A DNA stretch of 20,201 nt, from NCBI GenBank assembly GCA_946481105.1, contig CAMLMM010000034.1, forward strand, positions 1 through 20,201, written 5' to 3'. Of the stretch, positions 8,075-15,862 are shown piece after piece. The first letter of the stretch is position 1; every line of letters begins with the position of its first letter. The notes under the pieces were generated by a model. It was not told the DNA's origin and did not search any database. It worked only from the letters and a program-made list of their open reading frames with translations. The stretch comes from an uncultured Alphaproteobacteria bacterium. GTDB lineage: Bacteria > Pseudomonadota > Alphaproteobacteria > Micavibrionales > Micavibrionaceae. The position numbers and the translations under genes are program-made.

Positions 8075-9170
8075 CCGCTATCATGCCCAGTTGTCCGCCC
8101 GGCAGCTTGACCCCGATCCGATGCAGGAAGCGGCGGCGCAATCATTAACACGCCTCTATCATGATGTGCTGCATTTTGAGGAAAACCGCAAGGGATGGAA
8201 GCAGAAGGTTCGTTTCCTGATGCCGCGTCAGATGATGCCGCGTGGAATTTATCTGCATGGCCCGGTAGGGCGTGGCAAGTCGATGATGATGGATATATTT
8301 TATGACTCCATTCCATTGGCCATCAAAAAACGCCGGGTGCATTTTCATCAGTTCATGATTGAGGTGCATGATTATATCCATTCCCACCGTATGAGCGATG
8401 GCGTACTGGAGGATATGGATGCGGCGCTGCCAGCATTGGCAACGGTAATTTCCAACAGGTCACGTGTTCTGTGCTTTGATGAATTTCATGTTGTCGACGT
8501 TGTGGACGCAATGATTTTATCACGACTTTTTACGGCCATACTCGATCAGGGTATTACGGTCGTGATGACCAGCAACTGGCCGCCGGAAGACTTATATCTG
8601 GGCGGGTTGCAGCGTGAACGGTTTCTGCCGTTTATCAGACTGGTCAAGGAACGTATGGAAGTTATTACCATCGACAGCCCGGTTGATTACCGTGCCCGAA
8701 AACTCAAGGAAATGTCAGTATATTTTGCCCCACTGGGGCCTGAATCGACAAAGCGTGCCGACGATCTTTTTGAATCTCTTATCAAAGGGGCCGATTCATA
8801 TCCTGACCTCATTGAAGTAAAAGGCCGTACGATTCAAGTGCCAGTAGCTGCGCAGGGAGTGGCCCGGTTCAGTTTTGCGCAATTATGTGAGCGTCCCTTG
8901 GGCGCCGAAGATTATCTGGCGATTGCCAAACGTTATCATACCATCTTTCTTGAAAATATCCCACGCCTGGGTTACGACCGCCGTAATGAGGCCAAACGAC
9001 TTATGACACTGGTTGATGTGCTGTATGACAGCCATCGTAATCTGGTTATTACGGCGGAAGAATTGCCGCAGAAATTATATACCGGACATGATCATGCGTT
9101 TGAATTCCAGCGGACATTGTCGCGATTGATTGAAATGCAGACGGAAGGCTATTTAAATCGGACTGTCTAA
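8055..9170 (+). CDS. zapE: Cell division ATPase ZapE (AFG1/Lace1 family)
   Basis: The 371-residue P-loop ATPase has Walker A GPVGRGKS (69-76) in GIYLHGPVGRGKSMMMDIFY. Its Walker B is VLCFDEFHVVD (138-148), followed by VVMTSNWPPEDLY and YDRRNEAKRLMTLVDVLYD. ZapE in E. coli binds FtsZ during late division; mitochondrial homologues (AFG1) act in respiratory-complex turnover. The start overlaps tatC, so the two are coupled. In several alphaproteobacterial groups this gene lies directly before mdh. Here two more genes intervene. Confidence 0.93.
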   Translation: MSSTPLDRYHAQLSARQLDPDPMQEAAAQSLTRLYHDVLHFEENRKGWKQKVRFLMPRQMMPRGIYLHGPVGRGKSMMMDIFYDSIPLAIKKRRVHFHQFMIEVHDYIHSHRMSDGVLEDMDAALPALATVISNRSRVLCFDEFHVVDVVDAMILSRLFTAILDQGITVVMTSNWPPEDLYLGGLQRERFLPFIRLVKERMEVITIDSPVDYRARKLKEMSVYFAPLGPESTKRADDLFESLIKGADSYPDLIEVKGRTIQVPVAAQGVARFSFAQLCERPLGAEDYLAIAKRYHTIFLENIPRLGYDRRNEAKRLMTLVDVLYDSHRNLVITAEELPQKLYTGHDHAFEFQRTLSRLIEMQTEGYLNRTV

Positions 9171-9187
9171 GTGATATTATTCCCCCC

Positions 9188-10453
9188 ATGTTTTCGTGGC
9201 TGAAGAATATCGGTAAATCCAGTGACCCGGCCGCCCGTCGTGAGGCCGAAAAGGAGATCGCGCAATCGGATAGAACAGCCGACCGTATCAAACTGGCTAA
9301 AGACCCCAAGGCCAGCAAAGAAATTCTTTTCTATATGGCGCAAAGCGATGTTGATGCCAATGTGCGTCTGGCTGTTGCGCAAAACAAGACAACTCCTATC
9401 CAGGCGAGCGAGCTTTTATCCAAAGATAAAAGTGAAGACGTTCGTCTGGCGTTGGCGCGCCGGTTGATGACCTTATTGCCAGATTTGTCACAGGACAAGC
9501 AGAGCCAATTATACAAATTTGCATCCGAAGCCCTGGGGATTTTGGCATTGGACGAGGTGCTGAAAGTCCGTGTCGCCTTGGCCTCGACACTCAAGGATAT
9601 GACTGATACCCCGCCTGCCGTGGCGGGGCAGTTGGCCCGTGATATCGAACGTGAAGTGTCCGAGCCGATATTGCGGTTTTGCGTGGCGTTATCGGATGAG
9701 GACTTGCTTGATATCCTCAAGACGCATCCGGCCAGCTGGGCCGTGCAGGCCATCGCATCACGCCCGCAAGTGAATGAACCTGTATCCCAGGCAGTCATTG
9801 ATACGGATGACGTTCCGGCGGGGACCATCCTGATGAATAATACGGGGGCCAGCATTTCACTGGGCACGTTAAAGGATATCGTTGAAAAGGCGCGTGATTA
9901 TCCAGAGTGGCAAAAACCTATCGCCATGCGCAAAAATCTGCCTGCCGATATGGCGAAAGAACTGGCAGGGTTTGTCGATCAGTCGGTGCGTCATATTTTG
10001 CTGGAACGGACAGATTTTGACGCCGAAATCATGGAAGATATTGCTTCCATCGTTCAACGCCGTATCGACTTTGCCGATAAGCGGGAACAGGGCCAATCCC
10101 CGGAGGAGTCGGTAAAGAATTTACTAGCTTTAGGCCAATTGAATGACGAGGCAATTGGTGATGCTCTGTCCATGCGTGATAAGGACTTTGTTCTGTTCGC
10201 GCTTGCCGCTCTGCTTAAATGTCAGCGCAGCCGTATTGACGATATAATGGCGTTAAGCGCCGCCAAGCCAATTGTGGCGATATGCTGGAAAGCCAATTTA
10301 TCGCCACGCACGGCGCTGCGTATTCAGCAGGAAATCGCCAAGATTCCGCATAAAGAACTCATCTACCCTAAAGGCGGGACAGATTATTCGCTTCCGGTGG
10401 AAGATCTGAACTGGCAGCTTGAATATCTGGGGTTTATTAAGCGGATAGCCTAA
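9188..10453 (+). CDS. DUF2336-like helical-repeat protein
   Basis: The 421-residue soluble protein is almost entirely alpha-helical, with HEAT-like units in the N-terminal half (KDPKASKEILFYMAQSDVDA, NVRLAVAQN, EDVRLALARRL, KVRVALASTL). The middle contains IASRPQVNEPVSQAVIDTDD and a GTILMNNTGASISLGTLKDI segment. These resemble the alphaproteobacterial DUF2336 family, whose function is not established. No signal peptide or membrane helix is seen. It begins 17 nt after zapE with only a weak ribosome binding site. I infer a scaffold or protein-interaction role from the repeats only. Confidence 0.75.
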   Translation: MFSWLKNIGKSSDPAARREAEKEIAQSDRTADRIKLAKDPKASKEILFYMAQSDVDANVRLAVAQNKTTPIQASELLSKDKSEDVRLALARRLMTLLPDLSQDKQSQLYKFASEALGILALDEVLKVRVALASTLKDMTDTPPAVAGQLARDIEREVSEPILRFCVALSDEDLLDILKTHPASWAVQAIASRPQVNEPVSQAVIDTDDVPAGTILMNNTGASISLGTLKDIVEKARDYPEWQKPIAMRKNLPADMAKELAGFVDQSVRHILLERTDFDAEIMEDIASIVQRRIDFADKREQGQSPEESVKNLLALGQLNDEAIGDALSMRDKDFVLFALAALLKCQRSRIDDIMALSAAKPIVAICWKANLSPRTALRIQQEIAKIPHKELIYPKGGTDYSLPVEDLNWQLEYLGFIKRIA

Positions 10454-10471
10454 GTTTTCTTTGCATAATTT

Positions 10472-10507
10472 CCTGTGATTTGTTAGGACAAAAGAAAAAA
10501 TCACAGG
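10472..10507 (+). promoter_or_regulatory. Hairpin overlapping the ribosome binding site of the 513-residue gene
   Basis: CCTGTGATTT (10472-10481) and AAATCACAGG (10498-10507) are perfectly complementary over 10 bp with a 16-nt loop. The 3' arm contains the first AGG of the Shine-Dalgarno region AGGTGAGG (10505-10512) that precedes the TTG start at 10517. There is no T-run after the stem, so it is not a standard terminator. In the mRNA it could mask the ribosome binding site. Confidence 0.6.
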
Positions 10508-10516
10508 TGAGGAATT

Positions 10517-12058
10517 TTGTCCGACTTAACTGCGTCCCCATCCAATATTATTCCATTGACCAACGCGTTCAATGTCAAATATCGCGTGTCAGATACAACG
10601 CTACCTTATGCGCAATATGTGGAACAAGCTATATGCGCAGGTCAGCCAGCCGAAATGGTGGCTGGCATGCGTAAATATATCGGGCATTTGTTAACGCGTA
10701 ACGGCTCGGATGAATCGTTATTTGAAGCAACCGCACGGGATCTGTTTTTCTGGTCGTATGAACTTAAAAAAATTTCTGGAAACGATACGCTTACCGTGTT
10801 CGCCTGCGCACAAGCGGGAATGGATGCCATAAATGAGCTTTCAGGCAATTCCGTTTGTGATGCAAACGTGATTAATGCGGTTTGCGTTGCGCTTAATATG
10901 TTTGCATATCATGCAGTCAGGCAAAACCCGAAATTGGCACCCGATGCCTTGGGTTATGTTGAGCGGGTTATTAAGATCACATCCGCAGAAATTGAATCGC
11001 CCGAGTTCTACAATACTTTCACCGAGGCCACATCCGTATGGGAAAATATATTATTTACATCACATTTTTCACCGGCAGAACGCTTTGAAGTTGTCGCCAA
11101 GCTTTACGAATGGGCTGATGAATCTCCTGACATGGATATTCTAAAAGAATATCTCTATGGATTACGGCAGGGGGCTTATGTCAGTAATGGCATCAATATT
11201 CTGCCAACACCCGAACAGGAAAAAGACCTGCAACGCTGGCACGGCGCCCACGCTTTAGCATCACAGCCCCAGGTGGTCTCCTTGGCGGCGTTCCACGTCG
11301 CGCAACTGGGCCTGTCGTCAGACATGGTGCCAATTGCGTCGTTGATAGAAAACCGCATCCGGGACAGACGCTTTCATTCGGCTAGTACCAACCTGCATAA
11401 ATTTTTCCTGCGCTCCGTAACGCGCGATGACGAACTCGTTTATGGGGATGATGCATTTGCGCCTACGTCTGCTGCGGAATATGTCTTTTGGCATCGTAAA
11501 ACAGAAGAACTTGCTAAAGCTGATCCTCTGCTTGCACTGAATCTGGGGGTGCGCTGCCTGAATACCGCTCGGCAACGCCACGTCGATTACGGTCATATGC
11601 TGTGGCGGGCCTGCAGCCTGACGACTTATGCGGTTTCGCGCTTGCTTAATGAGGATGGTTTGCGCAAAGGTACGCTGGACTATAATAGCCTGTCCCAAGC
11701 GATGATAATGGTCATGCAAATCACAGCCATGGCACCTGACCGGGGCAACTGGCCAAGTCTTTTTACCAATGCGGGACAGTTCTTCTTGATTGCAATCAAG
11801 GGGCAGGCACCTGAAGAACGCTTTCACGCTGTTGAGGGGCTGCATGGGTGGGTGGCTGCTTATAAAGAATGCCCCCCGCTGATGGGTGAATTTTTTGAAT
11901 TTCTGAAAATACATACGCGTCCCGAATATGATGGGGTAAATGCCCCGCGTCTTATATTTTGTGAGGAGTCTGCTCAGGATTATCCCGAAGTTACCGGGGA
12001 AGATTTGCTGCCTACGATACGTCATCTGCGGCTGGTCGGAGACGGGGTTCATCCATAA
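10517..12058 (+). CDS. Uncharacterised soluble protein, 513 residues
   Basis: I do not recognise this family. The only well-placed start is the TTG at 10517, with AGGTGAGG just upstream; the next in-frame Met is residue 46, beyond apparently coding sequence. The product is cytoplasmic by sequence (no signal peptide or membrane helix) and predicted largely helical. Short segments such as ADPLLALNLGVRCLNTARQR and LASQPQVVSLAAFHVAQLGL suggest a helical-repeat fold. Codon third positions look more A/T-rich than in recA or flhA. It lies between the DUF2336-like gene and mdh, where related genomes often have no gene. A hairpin covers part of its ribosome binding site. Confidence 0.75.
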   Translation: MSDLTASPSNIIPLTNAFNVKYRVSDTTLPYAQYVEQAICAGQPAEMVAGMRKYIGHLLTRNGSDESLFEATARDLFFWSYELKKISGNDTLTVFACAQAGMDAINELSGNSVCDANVINAVCVALNMFAYHAVRQNPKLAPDALGYVERVIKITSAEIESPEFYNTFTEATSVWENILFTSHFSPAERFEVVAKLYEWADESPDMDILKEYLYGLRQGAYVSNGINILPTPEQEKDLQRWHGAHALASQPQVVSLAAFHVAQLGLSSDMVPIASLIENRIRDRRFHSASTNLHKFFLRSVTRDDELVYGDDAFAPTSAAEYVFWHRKTEELAKADPLLALNLGVRCLNTARQRHVDYGHMLWRACSLTTYAVSRLLNEDGLRKGTLDYNSLSQAMIMVMQITAMAPDRGNWPSLFTNAGQFFLIAIKGQAPEERFHAVEGLHGWVAAYKECPPLMGEFFEFLKIHTRPEYDGVNAPRLIFCEESAQDYPEVTGEDLLPTIRHLRLVGDGVHP

Positions 12059-12143
12059 ATTACAATCATAACGGGGCCATTATCCATGGTTTTTTAGCTT
12101 CTGGTCATGGGGGCTGGAATATGCTACAACATCCAGGTCTTAA

Positions 12144-13145
<1,002 letters not shown>

Positions 13146-13177
13146 CCTTTGGCTTTTTGGCAATATTATTTCGTTTC

Positions 13178-13210
13178 AAAGCAAGCCACGCAAATGGCTT
13201 GCTTTTTTTT
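13178..13210 (+). terminator. Rho-independent terminator after mdh
   Basis: AAAGCAAGCCA (13178-13188) and TGGCTTGCTTT (13195-13205) form a perfect 11-bp stem with loop CGCAAA, followed by T8 ending at 13210. It lies 33 nt after the mdh stop. Confidence 0.93.
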
Positions 13211-13227
13211 ACGTGAGTCAGTAACAA
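13199..13227 (+). promoter_or_regulatory. Possible promoter for the 366-residue gene
   Basis: TTGCTT (13199-13204), a 17-bp spacer and TAACAA (13222-13227) is the only sigma-70-like pair I see between the mdh terminator and the ATG at 13235. It would place the transcript start at or next to the ATG. The -35 lies inside the terminator's 3' arm and T-run, so this call is weak. Confidence 0.25.
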
Positions 13228-13234
13228 GTTAGTT

Positions 13235-14335
13235 ATGAATAATAAAGAGTTACAGGGGCGTTATTCCCGTTCTATAACCGGTGGTATTGCAGATGATGAG
13301 GCATTTATTGAGCCGGATCATTTAGCTATGCGCATTATAAACGGGCAGAGTGTATTGCCAATATGGGCGGAGGCAGAATGTTTGTCTCCATCTGATCTGG
13401 GCGCTATTTTTAACAGCCCGGCAGATACAATGCGAATACGCATGCTGGATATGGATTCGTTGTTTGCGGCGGTGAATGCTGAGCGGGTTATCAAATTTTG
13501 CCATAGAATACATGTCCATCCCGCTCATTTAGTGCCATTGCTGCCTGATCCTGAACTGGCCTTACCTCTGCCGATTTATCAGGCTAATGTTATGCTGGCC
13601 AACGATAGAAGTGAGGGGCTGGCCGTGCGTGAACTGGCAATGAAAGCCATTGAATGCGAAGCGGATCGTTACAAAAAATTTATGGGTTCATCTGCCAGTA
13701 TATCCTTGCCCTTTCGGCAGGCAGTAGCGCAAGGTTTATACAAAGCGGTGTCCTCAGCTATTGTCTATGAAGGAAGATCACCTGATGCAGCTTTAAATAT
13801 TGCCGAGCTGATGCTGGAACCTATTGAAGTAAATGCGCTTCAGCGAAAGGCCGAGTTATCTGCCAGCCGCAATCAAATTCAAGGCAAAATTGCCCAGCAG
13901 GATTTTGATCTGAATCGCGCCTATAGCAATATCTTTTGTATACCCAAGGATATCGAGGATATCGGAAATTTTATTGACCGTGTATTGAATAATTTGAATG
14001 GTTTTGAAGGATATCAGCAGCGCCGTCAGGAAGTTACACGCCTGATTAATGATGCCCTTAATAAAGGACAACCCTTGGAAGATAGCCATGATGCATTTAA
14101 AACAGAGATAAATCATCTGGCAAAAACCATTCTTAAATTATCCGATATGTTGGAACGCAAACTGGATATATGCGATGCCTATAACGATGCGGCCGATAAT
14201 TTGCAGGCGGTTCAAACAGCGTTGCGGATGGTGTGTGGGGATGACGGGGCCTATATACGTCATCTTTTTGCCAATCATACTTTAAGGTGCGGTCAGACTA
14301 TTTCTGGTCCGGCTTTTATTCCCTCTTATAAATAA
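13235..14335 (+). CDS. Uncharacterised cytoplasmic protein, 366 residues
   Basis: I do not recognise this family. No signal peptide or membrane helix is visible. The N-terminal half is mixed, with a His/Pro-containing HRIHVHPAHLVPLLPDPE segment around residue 90. The C-terminal half (about 200-340) is helical and coiled-coil-like (NRVLNNL-type, KTILKLSDMLERKLDICDAY). There is no Shine-Dalgarno sequence before the ATG at 13235, and only 24 nt separate the mdh terminator from the ATG. Codon use is A/T-rich in third positions compared with mdh and recA. It converges on the transglycosylase-like gene across a shared terminator. Acquisition or rapid divergence is possible but unproven. Confidence 0.7.
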   Translation: MNNKELQGRYSRSITGGIADDEAFIEPDHLAMRIINGQSVLPIWAEAECLSPSDLGAIFNSPADTMRIRMLDMDSLFAAVNAERVIKFCHRIHVHPAHLVPLLPDPELALPLPIYQANVMLANDRSEGLAVRELAMKAIECEADRYKKFMGSSASISLPFRQAVAQGLYKAVSSAIVYEGRSPDAALNIAELMLEPIEVNALQRKAELSASRNQIQGKIAQQDFDLNRAYSNIFCIPKDIEDIGNFIDRVLNNLNGFEGYQQRRQEVTRLINDALNKGQPLEDSHDAFKTEINHLAKTILKLSDMLERKLDICDAYNDAADNLQAVQTALRMVCGDDGAYIRHLFANHTLRCGQTISGPAFIPSYK

Positions 14336-14338
14336 AAA

Positions 14339-14363
14339 CAGCCCCAAAACGGGGCTGAATTTT
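14339..14363. terminator. Bidirectional terminator between convergent genes
   Basis: CAGCCCC (14339-14345) and CGGGGCTG (14350-14357) form a GC-rich hairpin. It is followed by AATTTTTT on the plus strand and by TTTTTATTTAT on the minus strand. It lies 4 nt after the 366-residue gene and 18 nt from the end of the transglycosylase-like gene, so it can serve both. Confidence 0.88.
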
Positions 14364-14380
14364 TTGAATTCCACAAATCC

Positions 14381-15580
14381 TTACGACGGCTGCGGCGTTG
14401 GCAGATTTTTTACTGCTTCGGCAACCTTGCTTTGTTTTGCGGCGGCCATCGTCGGACCGGTCAGGCCCATGGCTTCATCAATCAGCGGGGCGGCGGCATT
14501 AAACGCCTTGCCGGTAAAGGCAGCATAACGGTTATCGACTTCTTTGGCGCTCGATGCCCCACGGAAGAACATCGGGTTGTTGTCATCGATGCGGTGATCA
14601 ACTTTTTCAACGGCGGTGATTCCGCCCTGGGCCAGCGCGCGTGCACCGGCGGCACCCATATTATGTTCCTGATATACGCGTTTGATAAGTGCTTCCGGGT
14701 CACTACGCAGGGCCGGGTTAGCCTGCACGATACGGATAACGTCTTTCGCCAGCGTGCTGCCCGCAACGATATTATCGTCCTTTGCCAGCCAGACTTCACG
14801 CTTTGAAATGCCATCATTGATATCGATGCCCAGTGAGGTCAGGCGGTCAGTGATACGTTTATCGCCAGCATTATTACGCAGATGTCCGGCCATTGTGCCG
14901 TTCAAATAGTGGAATGCGCCGCTGGCGGAGGATTCATATTTTGTACCCTTAACTTCACGCAGAACGCCAAAGCGGCTTTCGATGACGGCCACGCCGCCCA
15001 GAACTTTCGCAAAGTCCGCAGGTTTCATACCTGCTTCGGCAGCATACATATTCGATACTGTAACCAGGTCTTTAGCCAGATTTTTACGGGCTTCGGTTGG
15101 ATCAATTTTAAAAGCGGGTGGTACGAAGCTTTGGCCTGGCTTATCAGGCGTAACACTGTAGCGCGGATAGTATTGCGGGTTCTGCAACACATAACGCTCA
15201 AAATGGGCGGTTGTTTCACGATCGCCGGAATTATCACGGCGGAAGGCAGAAAATACCTGATCGATAGGATTCTTTGGATCAAATCCTGGACCTACATTAT
15301 CAACGTTCAGATCGATATCTGTATGATACTTATTCTCTTCTTCGTTACCAAAGGCGGCTTTTGATGATTCAGAAAATATCATCAAACGCATGAATTGCTG
15401 GAAAGCGAAATCTGAATCTGGGCCGACAGCCGGAGGTGCGGTGACATCCTGGGCATTCTTTGCAATGGCTTCTTTAAGGGCAGGTTTTGGTGTGACATTC
15501 GTTTTAATGACAGGCGCGGTCAGGCGATCAACTGCCGGAAGGGGAATCTTGGTATCTTTTGCTTTATCTTTTACAGTCAT
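14381..15580 (-). CDS. Lytic-transglycosylase-like (SLT/lysozyme-fold) protein without signal peptide
   Basis: I choose the ATG at 15580 (AAGGGTG just upstream, 399 residues) over the TTG three bases earlier. The first ~150 residues are polar, Pro/Lys-rich and probably disordered. The region of about 165-330 looks like an SLT domain. It has VIESRFG with the candidate catalytic Glu201, SSASGAFHYLNGTM (217-230, matching the A-x-S-x-GAxG-like substrate loop), and VYQEHNMGAAGARAL (302-316), resembling the YNxG motif. No Sec signal or membrane helix is visible. I infer cleavage of peptidoglycan glycan strands after non-Sec export. Its neighbour flhA on the same strand suggests the flagellar export route, but a phage-type or holin-dependent enzyme is also possible. 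Confidence 0.65.
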   Translation of the reverse strand: MTVKDKAKDTKIPLPAVDRLTAPVIKTNVTPKPALKEAIAKNAQDVTAPPAVGPDSDFAFQQFMRLMIFSESSKAAFGNEEENKYHTDIDLNVDNVGPGFDPKNPIDQVFSAFRRDNSGDRETTAHFERYVLQNPQYYPRYSVTPDKPGQSFVPPAFKIDPTEARKNLAKDLVTVSNMYAAEAGMKPADFAKVLGGVAVIESRFGVLREVKGTKYESSASGAFHYLNGTMAGHLRNNAGDKRITDRLTSLGIDINDGISKREVWLAKDDNIVAGSTLAKDVIRIVQANPALRSDPEALIKRVYQEHNMGAAGARALAQGGITAVEKVDHRIDDNNPMFFRGASSAKEVDNRYAAFTGKAFNAAAPLIDEAMGLTGPTMAAAKQSKVAEAVKNLPTPQPS

Positions 15581-15606
15581 CAAACACCCTTTTTTATTTA
15601 TACCTC

Positions 15607-15636
15607 ATGGTACCTTACTCATATCCTAAAAGTCAA
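15607..15636 (-). promoter_or_regulatory. Candidate promoter for the transglycosylase-like gene
   Basis: On the minus strand, TTGACT (15636-15631), an 18-bp spacer and TACCAT (15612-15607) lie 27 nt before the ATG at 15580. The leader would be about 20 nt and contain the AGGGTG ribosome binding site. Confidence 0.45.
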
Positions 15637-15641
15637 ACTTT

Positions 15642-15752
15642 TCAGCAGGTTGGATGGTTCCGGCTGAAGAGGCTCAAAACGTTGGTTTCCGGCAGTTTAT
15701 AATTAGTTTGTTTGCGCGGACGAAAATCATCCTGTGGTATTTTTATTTCCAT
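15642..15752 (-). CDS. Possible small protein, 36 residues
   Basis: An ATG at 15752 opens a 36-codon frame starting MEIKIPQDDFRPRKQTNYKL and ending in HPTC. It lies downstream of a good promoter-like sequence (15807-15836) and of a hairpin. There is no clear Shine-Dalgarno sequence. The upstream in-frame TTG at 15836 overlaps the -35 element and is not a likely start. The composition looks protein-like but not diagnostic, so it may be chance. Confidence 0.2.
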   Translation of the reverse strand: MEIKIPQDDFRPRKQTNYKLPETNVLSLFSRNHPTC

Positions 15753-15774
15753 ATTTTGATGAAATCTTGACGGG

Positions 15775-15797
15775 GAAAAATCGGCTAAATGCCGATT
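15775..15797 (-). terminator. Terminator-like hairpin downstream of flhA
   Basis: On the minus strand, AATCGGC (15797-15791), loop ATTTA and GCCGATT (15785-15779) form a 7-bp stem followed by a T-run. It lies about 65 nt after the flhA stop, so it probably ends flhA transcription. It also lies at or just after the inferred start site of the promoter at 15807-15836. Confidence 0.6.
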
Positions 15798-15806
15798 GCT
15801 TCCACC

Positions 15807-15836
15807 ATTGTAGGAATATATTCTGCAAAATGTCAA
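15807..15836 (-). promoter_or_regulatory. Candidate sigma-70 promoter between flhA and its terminator
   Basis: On the minus strand, TTGACA (15836-15831), an 18-bp spacer and TACAAT (15812-15807) make a near-consensus promoter. The inferred start is about 15800, directly in front of the hairpin at 15775-15797. Confidence 0.5.
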
Positions 15837-15862
15837 GCGAAGAGTAAATTCTTAGGGCGATA

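Noticed and set aside
9331..9867. 178-codon minus-strand open frame opposite the DUF2336-like gene
   Set aside because: It is a shadow of a coding strand with recognisable repeat structure; its composition is Ser/Ala-rich and unstructured.
11318..12052. 244-codon minus-strand open frame opposite the 513-residue gene
   Set aside because: There is no recognisable domain, no start signal, and it lies wholly antisense. The plus-strand frame is longer, with a ribosome site and operon direction.
12077..12095. CCAT/ATGG mini-hairpin followed by T6 before mdh
   Set aside because: The stem is only 4 bp, too weak to call a terminator without expression data.
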